Positions 42,613 to 52,050 of a DNA stretch of 64,000 bases are shown here, in pieces. This stretch comes from Deltaproteobacteria bacterium UBA1386. Lineage in GTDB: Bacteria; Desulfobacterota; Syntrophorhabdia; Syntrophorhabdales; Syntrophorhabdaceae. Position 1 is the first letter of the stretch; every line of letters begins with the position of its first letter. The notes under the pieces are model-generated. The model saw only the letters and a list, made by a program, of their open reading frames with translations. It ran no database searches and was not told the origin of the DNA. The stretch is taken from contig DBQU01000025.1 of assembly GCA_002305765.1 (NCBI GenBank), positions 1-64,000 of the forward strand. Direction: 5' to 3'. A program made the position numbers and the translations under genes.

Positions 42613-44709
42613 ATGCAAGACAGGTATTACCGGCTGGGTTGCGATATCGGAGGCACCTTCACTGATTTTGTCCTGCTCGATGACCAAACGGGAGAGATAA
42701 GGACCGGCAAGTGCCTGACCACGCCCCGGGACCCGTCGGATGCCGTGGAAGAGGGGATACGGGGCCTCGAGAAGACGACCCCCGATTTCGTCGGGAAACT
42801 GGACGAACTCATTCACGGGACGACGCTTGTCATCAATTCCATAATCGAGAGAAAGGGGGCGAAGACGGGCCTCATCACGACGAAGGGGTTCAGGGATATT
42901 CTGGAGATAGGCCGCGAGATCCGCTACGCGCCGTACGATATATTCGCGGAATTCCCTCAGCCGCTGATCCCCAGGAGGTTCCGTCTGGAGGTGGATGAGA
43001 GGGTACGCAGCGACGGGACCATCTTGAAGCCCCTCGACCCGGAAGACGCCAAAAGGACGGTGAGGGCGCTTCTCGATATGGGTGTCGAGTCCATCGCCGT
43101 GTGCCTTATCAACTCCTTTGAGAACCCGGTCCACGAGCGCATGATCGAGGAGATCATCCACGCGGAGGCCCCGGAGGTCTCCACGTCCATTTCCTACCAC
43201 GTCCTTCCCCAGATAAAGGAGTATGAGAGGACGAGCACCACCGTGACCAACGCGTACGTGAAACCCCTCACGGGACGATACCTGTCGAAACTTTCGGGAC
43301 GGCTTGAGTCCATAGGTTTCGCGGGTAAGCTTTTCATCATGCTGTCAAGCGGAGGTGTCACCTCCGTCGATACGGCCGCGCAGTTTCCCGTTCGCATCAT
43401 CGAGTCGGGGCCGACAGCCGCGGTCATCGCCGGCCAGTACTACGGGAAGCATTTCAACATCCCCGAGATGTTCTGCTTCGATATGGGCGGCACGACGGCG
43501 AAATCGTGCCTTATCCAGAAAGGGGTGGCCGGTGTCGTTCCCACCTTCGAGGTCGGAAGGGTCCAGAGGTTCATGAAGGGCAGCGGGCTCACCATACAGG
43601 TCCCCGTCGTCGACCTCATGGAGATAGGCGCCGGTGGGGGCAGTATAGCCAAGGTGAGCAAGCTGGGGACGCTGCAGGTGGGGCCTGAAAGCTCCGGCGC
43701 GGACCCCGGGCCCATCTGTTACGGCAGGGGAGGACAGGACCCCTGCGTGACCGACGCCGACCTCCTGCTCGGGTACCTCGACGAGAACTATTTTCTCGGA
43801 GGGACGATGAAGCTCGACAGGGAGGGGGCCCGCCGCGGAGTCGAGGAGAAGATAGCGAAGCCGCTCAGCGTTTCCTTCATCCAGGCCGTCTGGGGCATAC
43901 ACGACCTCATCAACGAGACGATGGCGGCGGCGGCAAAGACGCACATCGCGGAAAAGGGGGGCAACCCCAAGATCGTCACCATAGCGGCCTTCGGCGGCGC
44001 CGGGCCGGTCCATGCTTACGGGCTCGCGAAAAAGCTGGGGTCGCCACGGATGCTCATCCCGCCGAACGCCGGGGTGGGCTCGGCAATGGGGTTCTTCACG
44101 GCCCCGCGGGCCTTCGACCTTTTGAGAAGCCACAAGGTGTCCCTCAGCGACGCCTCCTTCGGGGATGTGGAGGGCATCTTCAGGGGACTTGAACGGGATG
44201 CCGGCGAGATACTGAAGAAGGAAGCCACCAGCGACGCGATCCGTTTTGAAAGGTCCCTCGACATGCGTTTCGTGGGACAGGGTTCGGAGATGAACATCTC
44301 CATGCCCGACGGGGACTTCACGAAGGTCACAAAAACTGAGGTCAGGCGCCGCTTTGATGACGCGTACCAGAAGCTATACGGAAGGACGTACCCCGACTCC
44401 GAGGTGGAGTTCATCAACTTCAAGGTCAGGGCCAGCCTTCCCGAGAAACTCCTGCAGTTGCCGAAGATCGAGGGAAAGGGCGGGACCCTCGACGGGGCGA
44501 TCAAGGGCCAGAGGCTTGCCTATTCACCTGTCTCGAAGGATTTCATCCCCTATACCGTCTACGACCGGTACAGTCTCTTTCCGTCGGCACGGTTTCCCGG
44601 CCCCGCGATCATCGAAGAGAAGGAGTCCACTCTCATCGTGGGCGAGGACGCTCACGTGTCCGTCGACGACTTCGGGTTCCTCTGGATCGATCTCAAGGAG
44701 GTGTGCTGA
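42613..44709 (+). CDS. hyuA: Hydantoinase/oxoprolinase family subunit A (ATP-binding)
   Basis: 698 residues. N-terminal LGCDIGGTFTDFVLLDDQ is the actin-like ATP-binding start of HyuA; HGTTLVINSIIERKGAKTGLITTKGFRDILEIGRE follows, then MGGTTAKSCLI and FGGAGPVHAYGLAKKLG. With HyuB it forms ATP-dependent enzymes that open cyclic amides (N-methylhydantoin, 5-oxoproline, caprolactam) or, in related forms, carboxylate ketones. Here ring-opening of a lactam made by the Mo-hydroxylase nearby is the best inference. The ATG at 42613 has AAGGGGGA upstream. The stop overlaps the hyuB start (TGATG). Confidence 0.9.
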   Translation: MQDRYYRLGCDIGGTFTDFVLLDDQTGEIRTGKCLTTPRDPSDAVEEGIRGLEKTTPDFVGKLDELIHGTTLVINSIIERKGAKTGLITTKGFRDILEIGREIRYAPYDIFAEFPQPLIPRRFRLEVDERVRSDGTILKPLDPEDAKRTVRALLDMGVESIAVCLINSFENPVHERMIEEIIHAEAPEVSTSISYHVLPQIKEYERTSTTVTNAYVKPLTGRYLSKLSGRLESIGFAGKLFIMLSSGGVTSVDTAAQFPVRIIESGPTAAVIAGQYYGKHFNIPEMFCFDMGGTTAKSCLIQKGVAGVVPTFEVGRVQRFMKGSGLTIQVPVVDLMEIGAGGGSIAKVSKLGTLQVGPESSGADPGPICYGRGGQDPCVTDADLLLGYLDENYFLGGTMKLDREGARRGVEEKIAKPLSVSFIQAVWGIHDLINETMAAAAKTHIAEKGGNPKIVTIAAFGGAGPVHAYGLAKKLGSPRMLIPPNAGVGSAMGFFTAPRAFDLLRSHKVSLSDASFGDVEGIFRGLERDAGEILKKEATSDAIRFERSLDMRFVGQGSEMNISMPDGDFTKVTKTEVRRRFDDAYQKLYGRTYPDSEVEFINFKVRASLPEKLLQLPKIEGKGGTLDGAIKGQRLAYSPVSKDFIPYTVYDRYSLFPSARFPGPAIIEEKESTLIVGEDAHVSVDDFGFLWIDLKEVC

Positions 44710-46418
44710 TGGCTCGTACGTTTGATCCGATTACACTCGAGATCCTGTGGAGACGGCTTATCTCCATCGTCGATGAGGCGGACGGCAGCGTTGCCCGCAC
44801 CGCTTTCTCAAGCCTCCTGAGGGACGCGCACGACTATACCTGCATGTTCACCGACCGTTTCGGCAGGGAGCTCGCCCAGGGCAGCTTCGCCACACCGGGG
44901 CAGTCGGGCGCGATGGCCCTCGGCATAAAAAACCTCGTCAACAAATATCCCCTCGATCACTATAACCCGGGGGACGCCTTCATCACCAACGATCCCTGGG
45001 CGCTTGCCGGGCATCTCAACGACGTCTGTGTCATGAGCCCCATATTCTACAACGAAAGACTGGTCGCGTTCACCGCCTGTGTCTTCCATCATTCGGACAT
45101 CGGCGGAAGGGTCGCGTCGGACAACCATGATGTCTTCGAGGAAGGGATATTCATCCCCCTGGTGAAGCTCTACGACAAAGGCGTGCTCAACGAGTCCGTT
45201 CTCGATCTCATCCGCTGGAACGTGAGGACGCCCGATGAGGTCATCGGCGATGTCCGTTCCCAGATCGCCGCCAACCACGTGTGCGGGGAGAAGATCTGCC
45301 AGATGCTCAAGGAGAGCGACCTCGAGAACCTCGACGACCTTGCCGACCAGATCATCGGCCTCACCGAGAAGAGCATGAGGGAAGAGATCGAGAAGATCCC
45401 CGACGGGATATATCGGACGAGGGGCGTCATCGAGCAGATGAAGGGGAACGATGATATCATTATCGAGGCGAAGGTGGAGATCAAGGGGAGTGATATCATC
45501 GTCGACCTCGAAGGTTCGTCGGGACAGGTCAACTGGGGCGGCAACGTGGTCTACAATTTCACCTATGCTTACGTTTTCATGGCGATAAAGAGCATGTTCG
45601 CGCCGGACATCCCCAACAACGACGGGTGCGCAAGGCCCATCCGCCTCACGGCGCCCGAGGGCACCGTCATCAATTGCAGGTTTCCCGCGGCGGTGGCGGC
45701 GCGAATGGGCGTGGGCCACTTCCTGACGGAGGTCATCTACCGGGCGCTCTCCGATGTGCTGCCCGGAAAGGTGATAGCCGCTTCGGGGGGCACGCCGGCG
45801 GCGATGAACGTCTTCTATGGAAAGCGAAAGGACGCGAGGCCCTGGCACAGTGTCATCATCAGGGGCGGCGGCATGGGCGCGGGCGCGCGCAACGACGGGA
45901 ACTACGTGTATATCTTCCCGGCCAACGGGGCAAACACGCCCGTCGAGATCTTCGAGAGCGACACGCCGCTTATTGTGGAGAAACGGGAGATAGTCGCCGA
46001 TTCCGGCGGTGCCGGCAGGATGAAGGGCGGGCTGGGGAAGCGAGAGGTGTTCAGGGTCCCCGATGATGAGTATGCCCCCATTCCCCCTGTTAATCTGGGG
46101 ATCCAGGCGGGCCGTTACATCTATCCGGCAGAGGGCCTTTTCGGAGGAAAGCCCGGGGCGAAGGCGCAGTTCCTGGTAAACGGCGTGCCGGGGAACTCCT
46201 ACGGGCTGACCCAGCTTAAGCCCGGCGACGTGGTGACCATAGACGCCGCTGGCGGCGGCGGCTACGGTAGCGCCGGTGAACGGGACCCGGAGATGGTGCT
46301 CAATGACGTCCGCGAGGGATATGTGAGCCCTGAAAGCGCGAGGTCGGACTACAAAGTGGCTGTCGATCCGAAGACGCTCGAGATCGACGAGGAAGAGACG
46401 AGGAAACTGAGACAATGA
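44709..46418 (+). CDS. hyuB: Hydantoinase/oxoprolinase family subunit B
   Basis: 569 residues. Features are FDPITLEILWRRLISIVDEADGSVARTAFSSLLRDAHDYTC at the start (typical HyuB), the metal-site blocks NDPWALAGHLNDVCVMSP and FHHSDIGGRVAS, and GGNVVYNFTYAYVFMAIKSM. It is the catalytic partner of HyuA. AAGGAGGT lies six bases before the ATG, within the end of hyuA. Acetophenone-carboxylase-like function is the main alternative, but that enzyme has additional subunits not seen here. Confidence 0.9.
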   Translation: MARTFDPITLEILWRRLISIVDEADGSVARTAFSSLLRDAHDYTCMFTDRFGRELAQGSFATPGQSGAMALGIKNLVNKYPLDHYNPGDAFITNDPWALAGHLNDVCVMSPIFYNERLVAFTACVFHHSDIGGRVASDNHDVFEEGIFIPLVKLYDKGVLNESVLDLIRWNVRTPDEVIGDVRSQIAANHVCGEKICQMLKESDLENLDDLADQIIGLTEKSMREEIEKIPDGIYRTRGVIEQMKGNDDIIIEAKVEIKGSDIIVDLEGSSGQVNWGGNVVYNFTYAYVFMAIKSMFAPDIPNNDGCARPIRLTAPEGTVINCRFPAAVAARMGVGHFLTEVIYRALSDVLPGKVIAASGGTPAAMNVFYGKRKDARPWHSVIIRGGGMGAGARNDGNYVYIFPANGANTPVEIFESDTPLIVEKREIVADSGGAGRMKGGLGKREVFRVPDDEYAPIPPVNLGIQAGRYIYPAEGLFGGKPGAKAQFLVNGVPGNSYGLTQLKPGDVVTIDAAGGGGYGSAGERDPEMVLNDVREGYVSPESARSDYKVAVDPKTLEIDEEETRKLRQ

Positions 46419-46471
46419 AGAACGGCATGCCGCGCGAAAGGCATGTCAGAGTCAAGAGGAGGACAGTGAAC

Positions 46472-47779
46472 ATGGAGCGGCCATTCGATTCAAAAGTGAG
46501 ATCGGAAAAGGAACTGAAAGTTCTCCAGCTCGATGGGCTGAAATGGACCGTCGAACACGCGTACAACGGTTCCGCGCACTACCGGCGAAAGCTCGACGAG
46601 GCAGGGGTGAGGCCGGGGGACATAAAGTCCCTCGCGGACATTCACAAGTTGCCCTTCACGACGAGCAAGGACCTCCAGGAGGGGTACCCTTTTCCCTTGA
46701 GGAGCGTCCCTTTTGAAGATGTTGTCCGCATCCATGCGTCGAGCGGAACGACGGGCAAGCGCAAGGTTCTCTGCTACACGGCGAAGGACATCGACGACTG
46801 GGCCAACATGTTCGCCCGGTGTTACTCGTACGCGGATTGCACCCCCGAGGACAGGATCCAGATAGCCGTGGGATACGGCGTCTGGACGGCGGGATGGGGT
46901 TTCCAGAACGGATGTGAGCGGTTCGGCGCCATGTCCATTCCCATAGGCCCCGGCAACACGGACATGCAGTGTCAGTTCCTGGAGGACTTCGGGACGACGG
47001 CCATGACCTGTACAGCCTCCATGGGCCTTCTCATGGCGGAGCTAATCGAGGAGAAGGGCCTTCGGGGGAAGATCCCTCTGAGGAAGATGATCTTCGGCTC
47101 CGAGAGGGCGAGCGACGCCATGCGCCAGAGGATATCGGAGTTGTCCGGGGTCGCGTACGACCAGCTCTTCGATATCCCGGGAATGACAGAGCTCTACGGT
47201 CCGGGGACGGGCCTGGATTGCCGCTATCACACGGGCATCCACTACTGGGCCGATTACTACATCCTGGAGATCCTGAATCCCGAAACGCTTGAACCGGTGC
47301 CCGAAGGCGAGGTGGGGGAGATGGTGGTGACGACGCTACGCAAGGAGGCGGCGCCCCTCATCCGCTACCGCACGAGGGACCTGACGAGGATCATGCCGGA
47401 CAAATGCCCCTGCGGGAGTCTCATGCCCCGCCATGACAGGATCCTGGGGCGGAGCGACGATATGTTCATCTTCAGGGCGGTAAACATCTATCCCAGCCAC
47501 ATCGACCAGATACTCTCCAACATCAAGGAGGTCGGCAGCGAATACCAGATCCGCCTCTACAGGAAGGACAAGGGCGGCAAGGACCACATGACGATACGGG
47601 TGGAGCGGTCACAGGGGACCGAGAAGTCCCACGACGCCGACAAGCACATCCGCAAGGCCATAGAAAAGGAGGTCAAGAAACAGGTACTCGTGAGCTGCGA
47701 CGTGGAGGTGGAGGATTACGGTTCCCTTCCCAGGTCGGAGCGCAAGACGAAGAGGGTCTTCGACGATAGGGACTCGTAG
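46472..47779 (+). CDS. Phenylacetate-CoA ligase (PaaK) family AMP-forming ligase
   Basis: 435 residues, PaaK length. It begins with the PaaK-like helix LKVLQLDGLKWTVEHAYNGSAHYRRKL, then the AMP-binding loop SSGTTGKRKV (90-98), the aryl-acid pocket region around YGVWTAGWGFQNGCERFGA, DIPGMTELYGPG, and the hinge YRTRDLTRI. It activates an aromatic or arylacetic acid to its CoA ester with ATP. The ATG at 46472 follows GAGGAGG and matches PaaK starts; an ATG at 46415 overlapping the hyuB stop would add 19 unrelated residues. It is not the only activation route, as a CoA-transferase starts the run. Confidence 0.9.
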   Translation: MERPFDSKVRSEKELKVLQLDGLKWTVEHAYNGSAHYRRKLDEAGVRPGDIKSLADIHKLPFTTSKDLQEGYPFPLRSVPFEDVVRIHASSGTTGKRKVLCYTAKDIDDWANMFARCYSYADCTPEDRIQIAVGYGVWTAGWGFQNGCERFGAMSIPIGPGNTDMQCQFLEDFGTTAMTCTASMGLLMAELIEEKGLRGKIPLRKMIFGSERASDAMRQRISELSGVAYDQLFDIPGMTELYGPGTGLDCRYHTGIHYWADYYILEILNPETLEPVPEGEVGEMVVTTLRKEAAPLIRYRTRDLTRIMPDKCPCGSLMPRHDRILGRSDDMFIFRAVNIYPSHIDQILSNIKEVGSEYQIRLYRKDKGGKDHMTIRVERSQGTEKSHDADKHIRKAIEKEVKKQVLVSCDVEVEDYGSLPRSERKTKRVFDDRDS

Positions 47780-47823
47780 ACAAGGGACGGACATTCCCGG
47801 GTGCAAAACAATTAGGAGGGGTT

Positions 47824-48804
47824 ATGGGTGGTAGCTATGAGTATTACAGGCCTGCGACCATCGATGAGGCCATGGCCTTGATGGAGGGGTCCGGCGGAAA
47901 CGGTGTGTACATAGCCGGGGGCACTGACGTTATGGTGCTCATAAGGCAAAAGAAGCTCGCCCCGGCGTGTCTTATTTCCCTGCGGAACATAGGCGAACTG
48001 GCCTACCTGGAGACCGGTGGCGGTCTCACTGTAGGGAGTGCCGTCACCCACGATGAGATCGCGAAGAACGCTTTTATCCAGAGAAGCTACAGTGCCCTGG
48101 CCGACGCGACCAAAAAGGTCGGCTCCCTGCAGATACGCAACGTTGCGACCATGGGGGGCAACATATGCAACGCGGCGCCGTCGGCCGATACGGCATGCCC
48201 GCTCCTTGTCCTTGACGCGAGCGCGCGGATAGCAGGGAAGGGAGGGGAACGCGTCGTTCCCCTCGACGAGTTCTTCCTCGGACCGAACAAGGTGGCCCTC
48301 GAGAAGGGCGAGATACTGAAGGGCTTCGCCATGCCCGCCTTTGGCGAGGGGACCGGTTCGGCGTACATAAAGCACACGAGGCGGGAAGCCATGGACCTGC
48401 CGATGCTCGGGGTCGCCGCAAGGGTGACCATTAGGGTCGAAGGGAGCGAAGTGGGCTGCAGGGACGCCATGTGCACGATCGACACTATCTCGAATATTCT
48501 GAAAAGGTTTGAGGATGAAGGGCTTGTTTGCGAAGATGCGCGCATAGCCATGGGCGTTGTGGCCCCGAGGCCGATGAGGGCGAAGAAAGCCGAGGAGGCC
48601 TTGAAGGGAAAGGTGATATCGGAGAAGCTCCTGGGAGAGATAGGAGAGATCGCCGCGTCCGAGGCGCAGCCCAGGGACAGCATACGGGGAGAGGCATGGT
48701 ATCGCCGGGACATGATACAGGTCCTCACCGGCCGTGCCATCCTCAGGGCGGTCGACCGTGTCATAAGGCCGGACGACGTGATATGGCCGCAACGACTCTG
48801 GTAG
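47824..48804 (+). CDS. Molybdenum hydroxylase FAD-binding subunit (XdhB/CoxM family)
   Basis: 326 residues. FAD motifs YIAGGTDVMVLIRQ and MGGNICNAAPSADTACPLLVLDA (the TIGGNIxxAxPxxD pattern) are intact. No extra cysteine insertion is present, so unlike the second enzyme in the run it should carry only FAD. It moves electrons from the 2Fe-2S subunit to an external acceptor. First of three subunits of a xanthine-dehydrogenase-family enzyme. AGGAGGGG precedes the ATG. Confidence 0.92.
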   Translation: MGGSYEYYRPATIDEAMALMEGSGGNGVYIAGGTDVMVLIRQKKLAPACLISLRNIGELAYLETGGGLTVGSAVTHDEIAKNAFIQRSYSALADATKKVGSLQIRNVATMGGNICNAAPSADTACPLLVLDASARIAGKGGERVVPLDEFFLGPNKVALEKGEILKGFAMPAFGEGTGSAYIKHTRREAMDLPMLGVAARVTIRVEGSEVGCRDAMCTIDTISNILKRFEDEGLVCEDARIAMGVVAPRPMRAKKAEEALKGKVISEKLLGEIGEIAASEAQPRDSIRGEAWYRRDMIQVLTGRAILRAVDRVIRPDDVIWPQRLW

Positions 48805-48814
48805 GGGGTGGGTC

Positions 48815-49282
48815 ATGAAGAAAGAGATCACGTTCACATTGAACAACGAAAAAATAATGGTCGAAGCGGATCCCAAGTGGACGCTTCTTTACTTGCTGCG
48901 AGACGTGCTCGAGATGACCGGAACAAAAGAAGGGTGCGGTTACGGAGAGTGCGGGGCCTGCACGGTGATCATCGACGGCAAGGCGGTCAATTCGTGTCTC
49001 TATCCCGTCATGGAGGCCGAAGGCAGGAACATCGTGACGATAGAAGGGCTGATGAGCAGGGATGGGGAACTCGACCCTCTCCAGAAGGCTTTCATCGACG
49101 AAGGCGCGGTTCAATGCGGGTTCTGCATACCCGGCATGATAATGTCCGCGAAGGCCCTCCTGGACGGGAAGAAGGACCCGACGGATGAGGACATCAAGGA
49201 GAGCATCGAAGGTAATCTCTGCAGGTGCACCGGCTACGTGAAGATCATTGATGCCATCAAGTCCGTTGCGGGTGGGAGGTGA
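48815..49282 (+). CDS. Molybdenum hydroxylase [2Fe-2S] subunit (XdhC/CoxS family)
   Basis: 155 residues with two [2Fe-2S] sites: plant-type C41, C46, C49, C61 and the helical C101, C104, C136, C138 (GFC and CRCTGY). It conducts electrons from molybdenum to FAD. Ten bases after the FAD subunit; its stop lies two bases before the next start. Confidence 0.94.
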   Translation: MKKEITFTLNNEKIMVEADPKWTLLYLLRDVLEMTGTKEGCGYGECGACTVIIDGKAVNSCLYPVMEAEGRNIVTIEGLMSRDGELDPLQKAFIDEGAVQCGFCIPGMIMSAKALLDGKKDPTDEDIKESIEGNLCRCTGYVKIIDAIKSVAGGR

Positions 49283-49284
49283 CC

Positions 49285-51570
49285 ATGGACGGCCTGAAAT
49301 TCGTTGGACAAAGGATACCGAAGAAGGACGCGCCGCTCAAGGCCACGGGAGAGGCGCTCTACATACAGGACATCAAGGTCCCGGGCATGCTCTACGGCAA
49401 GATCCTGTACAGCAAATATCCTCACGCAAGGCTGCTGAAGGTGGATGCCGCGAAGGCGCTGGCACTCCCCGGGGTCAAGGCGGTGCTTACCGGTGCCGAT
49501 GTGCCGAACAACTTCAAGTTCGGTTTTCTGAAGGACAATCCTCCCCTCAAGTCGGGAAAGGTCTTGTCGACGCGTGACGAGGTAGCGGCCGTCGCCGCCA
49601 TAAGTCCCGAGATAGCGGAGCAGGCCCTCAGCCTCATCGAGGTGGAATACGAGGAACTGCCGGGGATCTTCGATCCCCTGGAGGCCATGAAGGAAGGGGC
49701 GGCCCTCATCCATGAAGAGTTCAAGTCGAACGTCCTCAAGATGCCCTGGAAGTTCGTTCATGGCGATGTCGAGGCGGCAAGGAAGGAATCGGCCTTCATC
49801 GCCGAGGACAGTTTCAGCACCCAGTGGGTCACGCACTGCTGCCTCGGCACGAGCGGCTGCATAGCCTCCTTCGACGTGGGCAACAATCTCACGATGTACA
49901 GCAACACGCAGATCCCTTCCCTCGCTCAGAACGACTACCTGGAAGCCCTGAAGACCTTCGGTCTCAAGAACAGGCGGGTGAGGATCATCCAGGCCGTTAT
50001 AGGGGGAGGTTTCGGAAGCAAACTCGACACGTATGCCTACGAGTATATCGCGATCCTCCTCGCGCTGAGGACGCGTAAGCCCGTCAAGATCGTTTTCACC
50101 CGGGAGGAGGAGTTTCTGGCCACCTCGCCGAGGCAGTGCACCATCACGAAGATATCCCAGGGTTGCGACAAGGAAGGCCGGCTTACCTTCAGGGAGATAG
50201 AGATGGTCCTCGACAACGGCGCCTACACCTCCTGGGGGGCCACGACACCTTCCGTCATGATGGTCCCCATCTCGTCCCTCTACAAGGTCCCCAATGTCAA
50301 ATACACCGCGAAGTGCGTCTATACCAACAATACCTACTGCCAGGCCTTCAGGGGCTACGGAAATCCCCAGGCCACTTTTGCCATCGAGTCCTGCCTCGAT
50401 CAGCTCGCTGAGAAGGCCGGGATCGACCCGCTCGATATCCGCCGAATCAACGCGAACGAACCGGGTGAAGTGACACCCCAGAACTTCAGGATCACCTCCT
50501 GCGGCATGAAGGACTGCATAGAGGAGGTGAACAGGAGGCTTGGCTGGAAGGACAAGAAGGGAAAAACAGGTGACCGCGGGGTCGGCATGGCCTCCCTCAT
50601 CCATGTCGGCGGGGCCGCCAGGGTGTACAAGTCCGATGGCTGTGGCACCATCATCAAGGTGGACGACAACGGCAAGGTGGACGTCATCACAGGCTCCTCG
50701 GAGATAGGCCAGGGATCGGACACCATCATTTCCCAGATCGTCGCAGAGGTGCTCGGTGTCAGTATAGACGACATCAACGTCATCAATAACGACACCGATG
50801 TCTGTCCGTGGGACGTCGGGGTGCATGCGAGCAGGACGACCTTTGTCGCCGGCAATTCCGCCCTGGGCGCCGCGAAGAAGATAAAGGCCCAGATCATGGA
50901 GATCGCGGCAAAGAATCTCGGCACGGAGCCCGAGGAACTGGAGATGAGGGACGGCGTCATCTTCTCGATGAAGGACAAGGAGAAGAGCATCCCTCTCTCG
51001 AAGGTGTTGCGCAAGGCGCACTATACCCTCGGCGGCAGGATGCTCGTGGCGGAGCACTTCTACGATCCGCCCAACGAGAACTTCGACCAGACCTTCAGGG
51101 GCAACCTTTCCGTCTCGTACGCCTACGGGGCGCATGGCGTCGAGGTGGAGGTGGACAGGCAGACCGGGCAGGTGAAGATCCTCAACTACATCGCCGCCCA
51201 TGACGTGGGCAAGGCCATTAACCCCATGCTGCTCGAAGGTCAGATCTACGGGGGCGGGCTTCAGGGTATCGGCTACGCCCTGGGCGAAAGGATGGTCTAC
51301 GATAAAGGATACCTGAAGAACGGAAACTTTCTAGACTACAAGATGCCCACCGTTCGGGACGTGCCTCCCGTTCAGGCGGTGATCGTGGAGTCCGATGAGC
51401 GAGACGGGCCCTTCGGTGCGAAGGGTATTGGCGAGCCGGGCCTGGTCCCGACGGCGCCCGCGATCGCCAACGCCGTTTACGATGCCGTGGGGGTCAGGAT
51501 AAAGGACCTTCCGATCACCCCCGAGAAGGTTTTGAGGGCCCTGAAGGAGAAGGCAGGGGAAAGATCATAG
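49285..51570 (+). CDS. Molybdenum hydroxylase large (Moco) subunit, xanthine dehydrogenase family
   Basis: 761 residues. Moco-contact motifs are IGGGFGSKLDTY, AFRGYGNPQATFAIES, GSSEIGQGSDTI and the active-site Glu717 in FGAKGIGEPG, so hydroxylation with water as the oxygen source is expected. Such enzymes commonly hydroxylate the carbon next to a ring nitrogen, giving a lactam, which would be a substrate for the HyuAB encoded upstream. No signal peptide, so cytoplasmic. The ATG at 49285 is chosen with GGGAGGTG five bases before it. Confidence 0.93.
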   Translation: MDGLKFVGQRIPKKDAPLKATGEALYIQDIKVPGMLYGKILYSKYPHARLLKVDAAKALALPGVKAVLTGADVPNNFKFGFLKDNPPLKSGKVLSTRDEVAAVAAISPEIAEQALSLIEVEYEELPGIFDPLEAMKEGAALIHEEFKSNVLKMPWKFVHGDVEAARKESAFIAEDSFSTQWVTHCCLGTSGCIASFDVGNNLTMYSNTQIPSLAQNDYLEALKTFGLKNRRVRIIQAVIGGGFGSKLDTYAYEYIAILLALRTRKPVKIVFTREEEFLATSPRQCTITKISQGCDKEGRLTFREIEMVLDNGAYTSWGATTPSVMMVPISSLYKVPNVKYTAKCVYTNNTYCQAFRGYGNPQATFAIESCLDQLAEKAGIDPLDIRRINANEPGEVTPQNFRITSCGMKDCIEEVNRRLGWKDKKGKTGDRGVGMASLIHVGGAARVYKSDGCGTIIKVDDNGKVDVITGSSEIGQGSDTIISQIVAEVLGVSIDDINVINNDTDVCPWDVGVHASRTTFVAGNSALGAAKKIKAQIMEIAAKNLGTEPEELEMRDGVIFSMKDKEKSIPLSKVLRKAHYTLGGRMLVAEHFYDPPNENFDQTFRGNLSVSYAYGAHGVEVEVDRQTGQVKILNYIAAHDVGKAINPMLLEGQIYGGGLQGIGYALGERMVYDKGYLKNGNFLDYKMPTVRDVPPVQAVIVESDERDGPFGAKGIGEPGLVPTAPAIANAVYDAVGVRIKDLPITPEKVLRALKEKAGERS

Positions 51571-51580
51571 GGGGGCGCAC

Positions 51581-52000
51581 ATGAAGATCGAAAGGATCGA
51601 CCACATATGCTTCGCGGTCAGTAACCTGGAGGAGACGAAGCGCGTGTACAGAGAGGACTTCGGGCTTGTACCGTCCTGCGAGTACACCGCGGAATCGGAA
51701 AAGATAAGGGTGTCGCGCTACTACATCGGGGAGGTCGCCGTCGAGTTCATGGAATCGACGGCACCCGACGGGGAGGTCGCGAAATTCATCGAGAAAAGGG
51801 GAGAGGGCGTCTTCCTCATATCCTACAAGGTCGACGATCTCACAAAGGCGATGAACGAATTGAAGGAGAAGAACGTCGAACTCATCGATAAGAAACCCCG
51901 GGAGCTTTTCGGCACGCGGTACGCCTTCGTGCATCACCCCAACAAGCTCCACGGTGTGCTTACGGAGCTTCTGGAAGGTGATTTCGACATTAATAAGTGA
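51581..52000 (+). CDS. VOC-family protein, methylmalonyl-CoA epimerase-like
   Basis: 139 residues, epimerase size. It begins IERIDHICFAVSNLEETKRVYREDFGL, with metal-type His8, and continues VEFMESTAPDGEVAKFIEKRGEG and VHHPNKLHGVLTELLE with Glu129, as in methylmalonyl-CoA epimerase. The second metal His normally in a GLHHIAF-type strand is missing (GVFLISYKV here), and the Gln ligand site is Glu55. An epimerase for the malonyl/succinyl-CoA products of the unusual mutase is a reasonable idea, but the altered metal site leaves other VOC chemistry possible. Ten bases after the Mo subunit gene. Confidence 0.75.
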   Translation: MKIERIDHICFAVSNLEETKRVYREDFGLVPSCEYTAESEKIRVSRYYIGEVAVEFMESTAPDGEVAKFIEKRGEGVFLISYKVDDLTKAMNELKEKNVELIDKKPRELFGTRYAFVHHPNKLHGVLTELLEGDFDINK

Positions 52001-52050
52001 TAACTGGAGTGCGTTTTGGGGCAGAGAGTCAAGGATCATAAGGAGGGTGA

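Noticed and set aside
44808..46415. 535-residue antisense frame over hyuB
   Set aside because: Shadow of a GC-rich gene; no motif, no ribosome-binding site.
42613..46418. Acetone or acetophenone carboxylase
   Set aside because: Only two HyuA/HyuB-type genes are present, without the extra small subunits, and the Mo-hydroxylase context favours lactam opening; not fully excluded.
49234..51201. 655-residue antisense frame over the Mo-hydroxylase gene
   Set aside because: High GC keeps the opposite strand open; the composition is typical of a mirror frame and the sense gene is certain.
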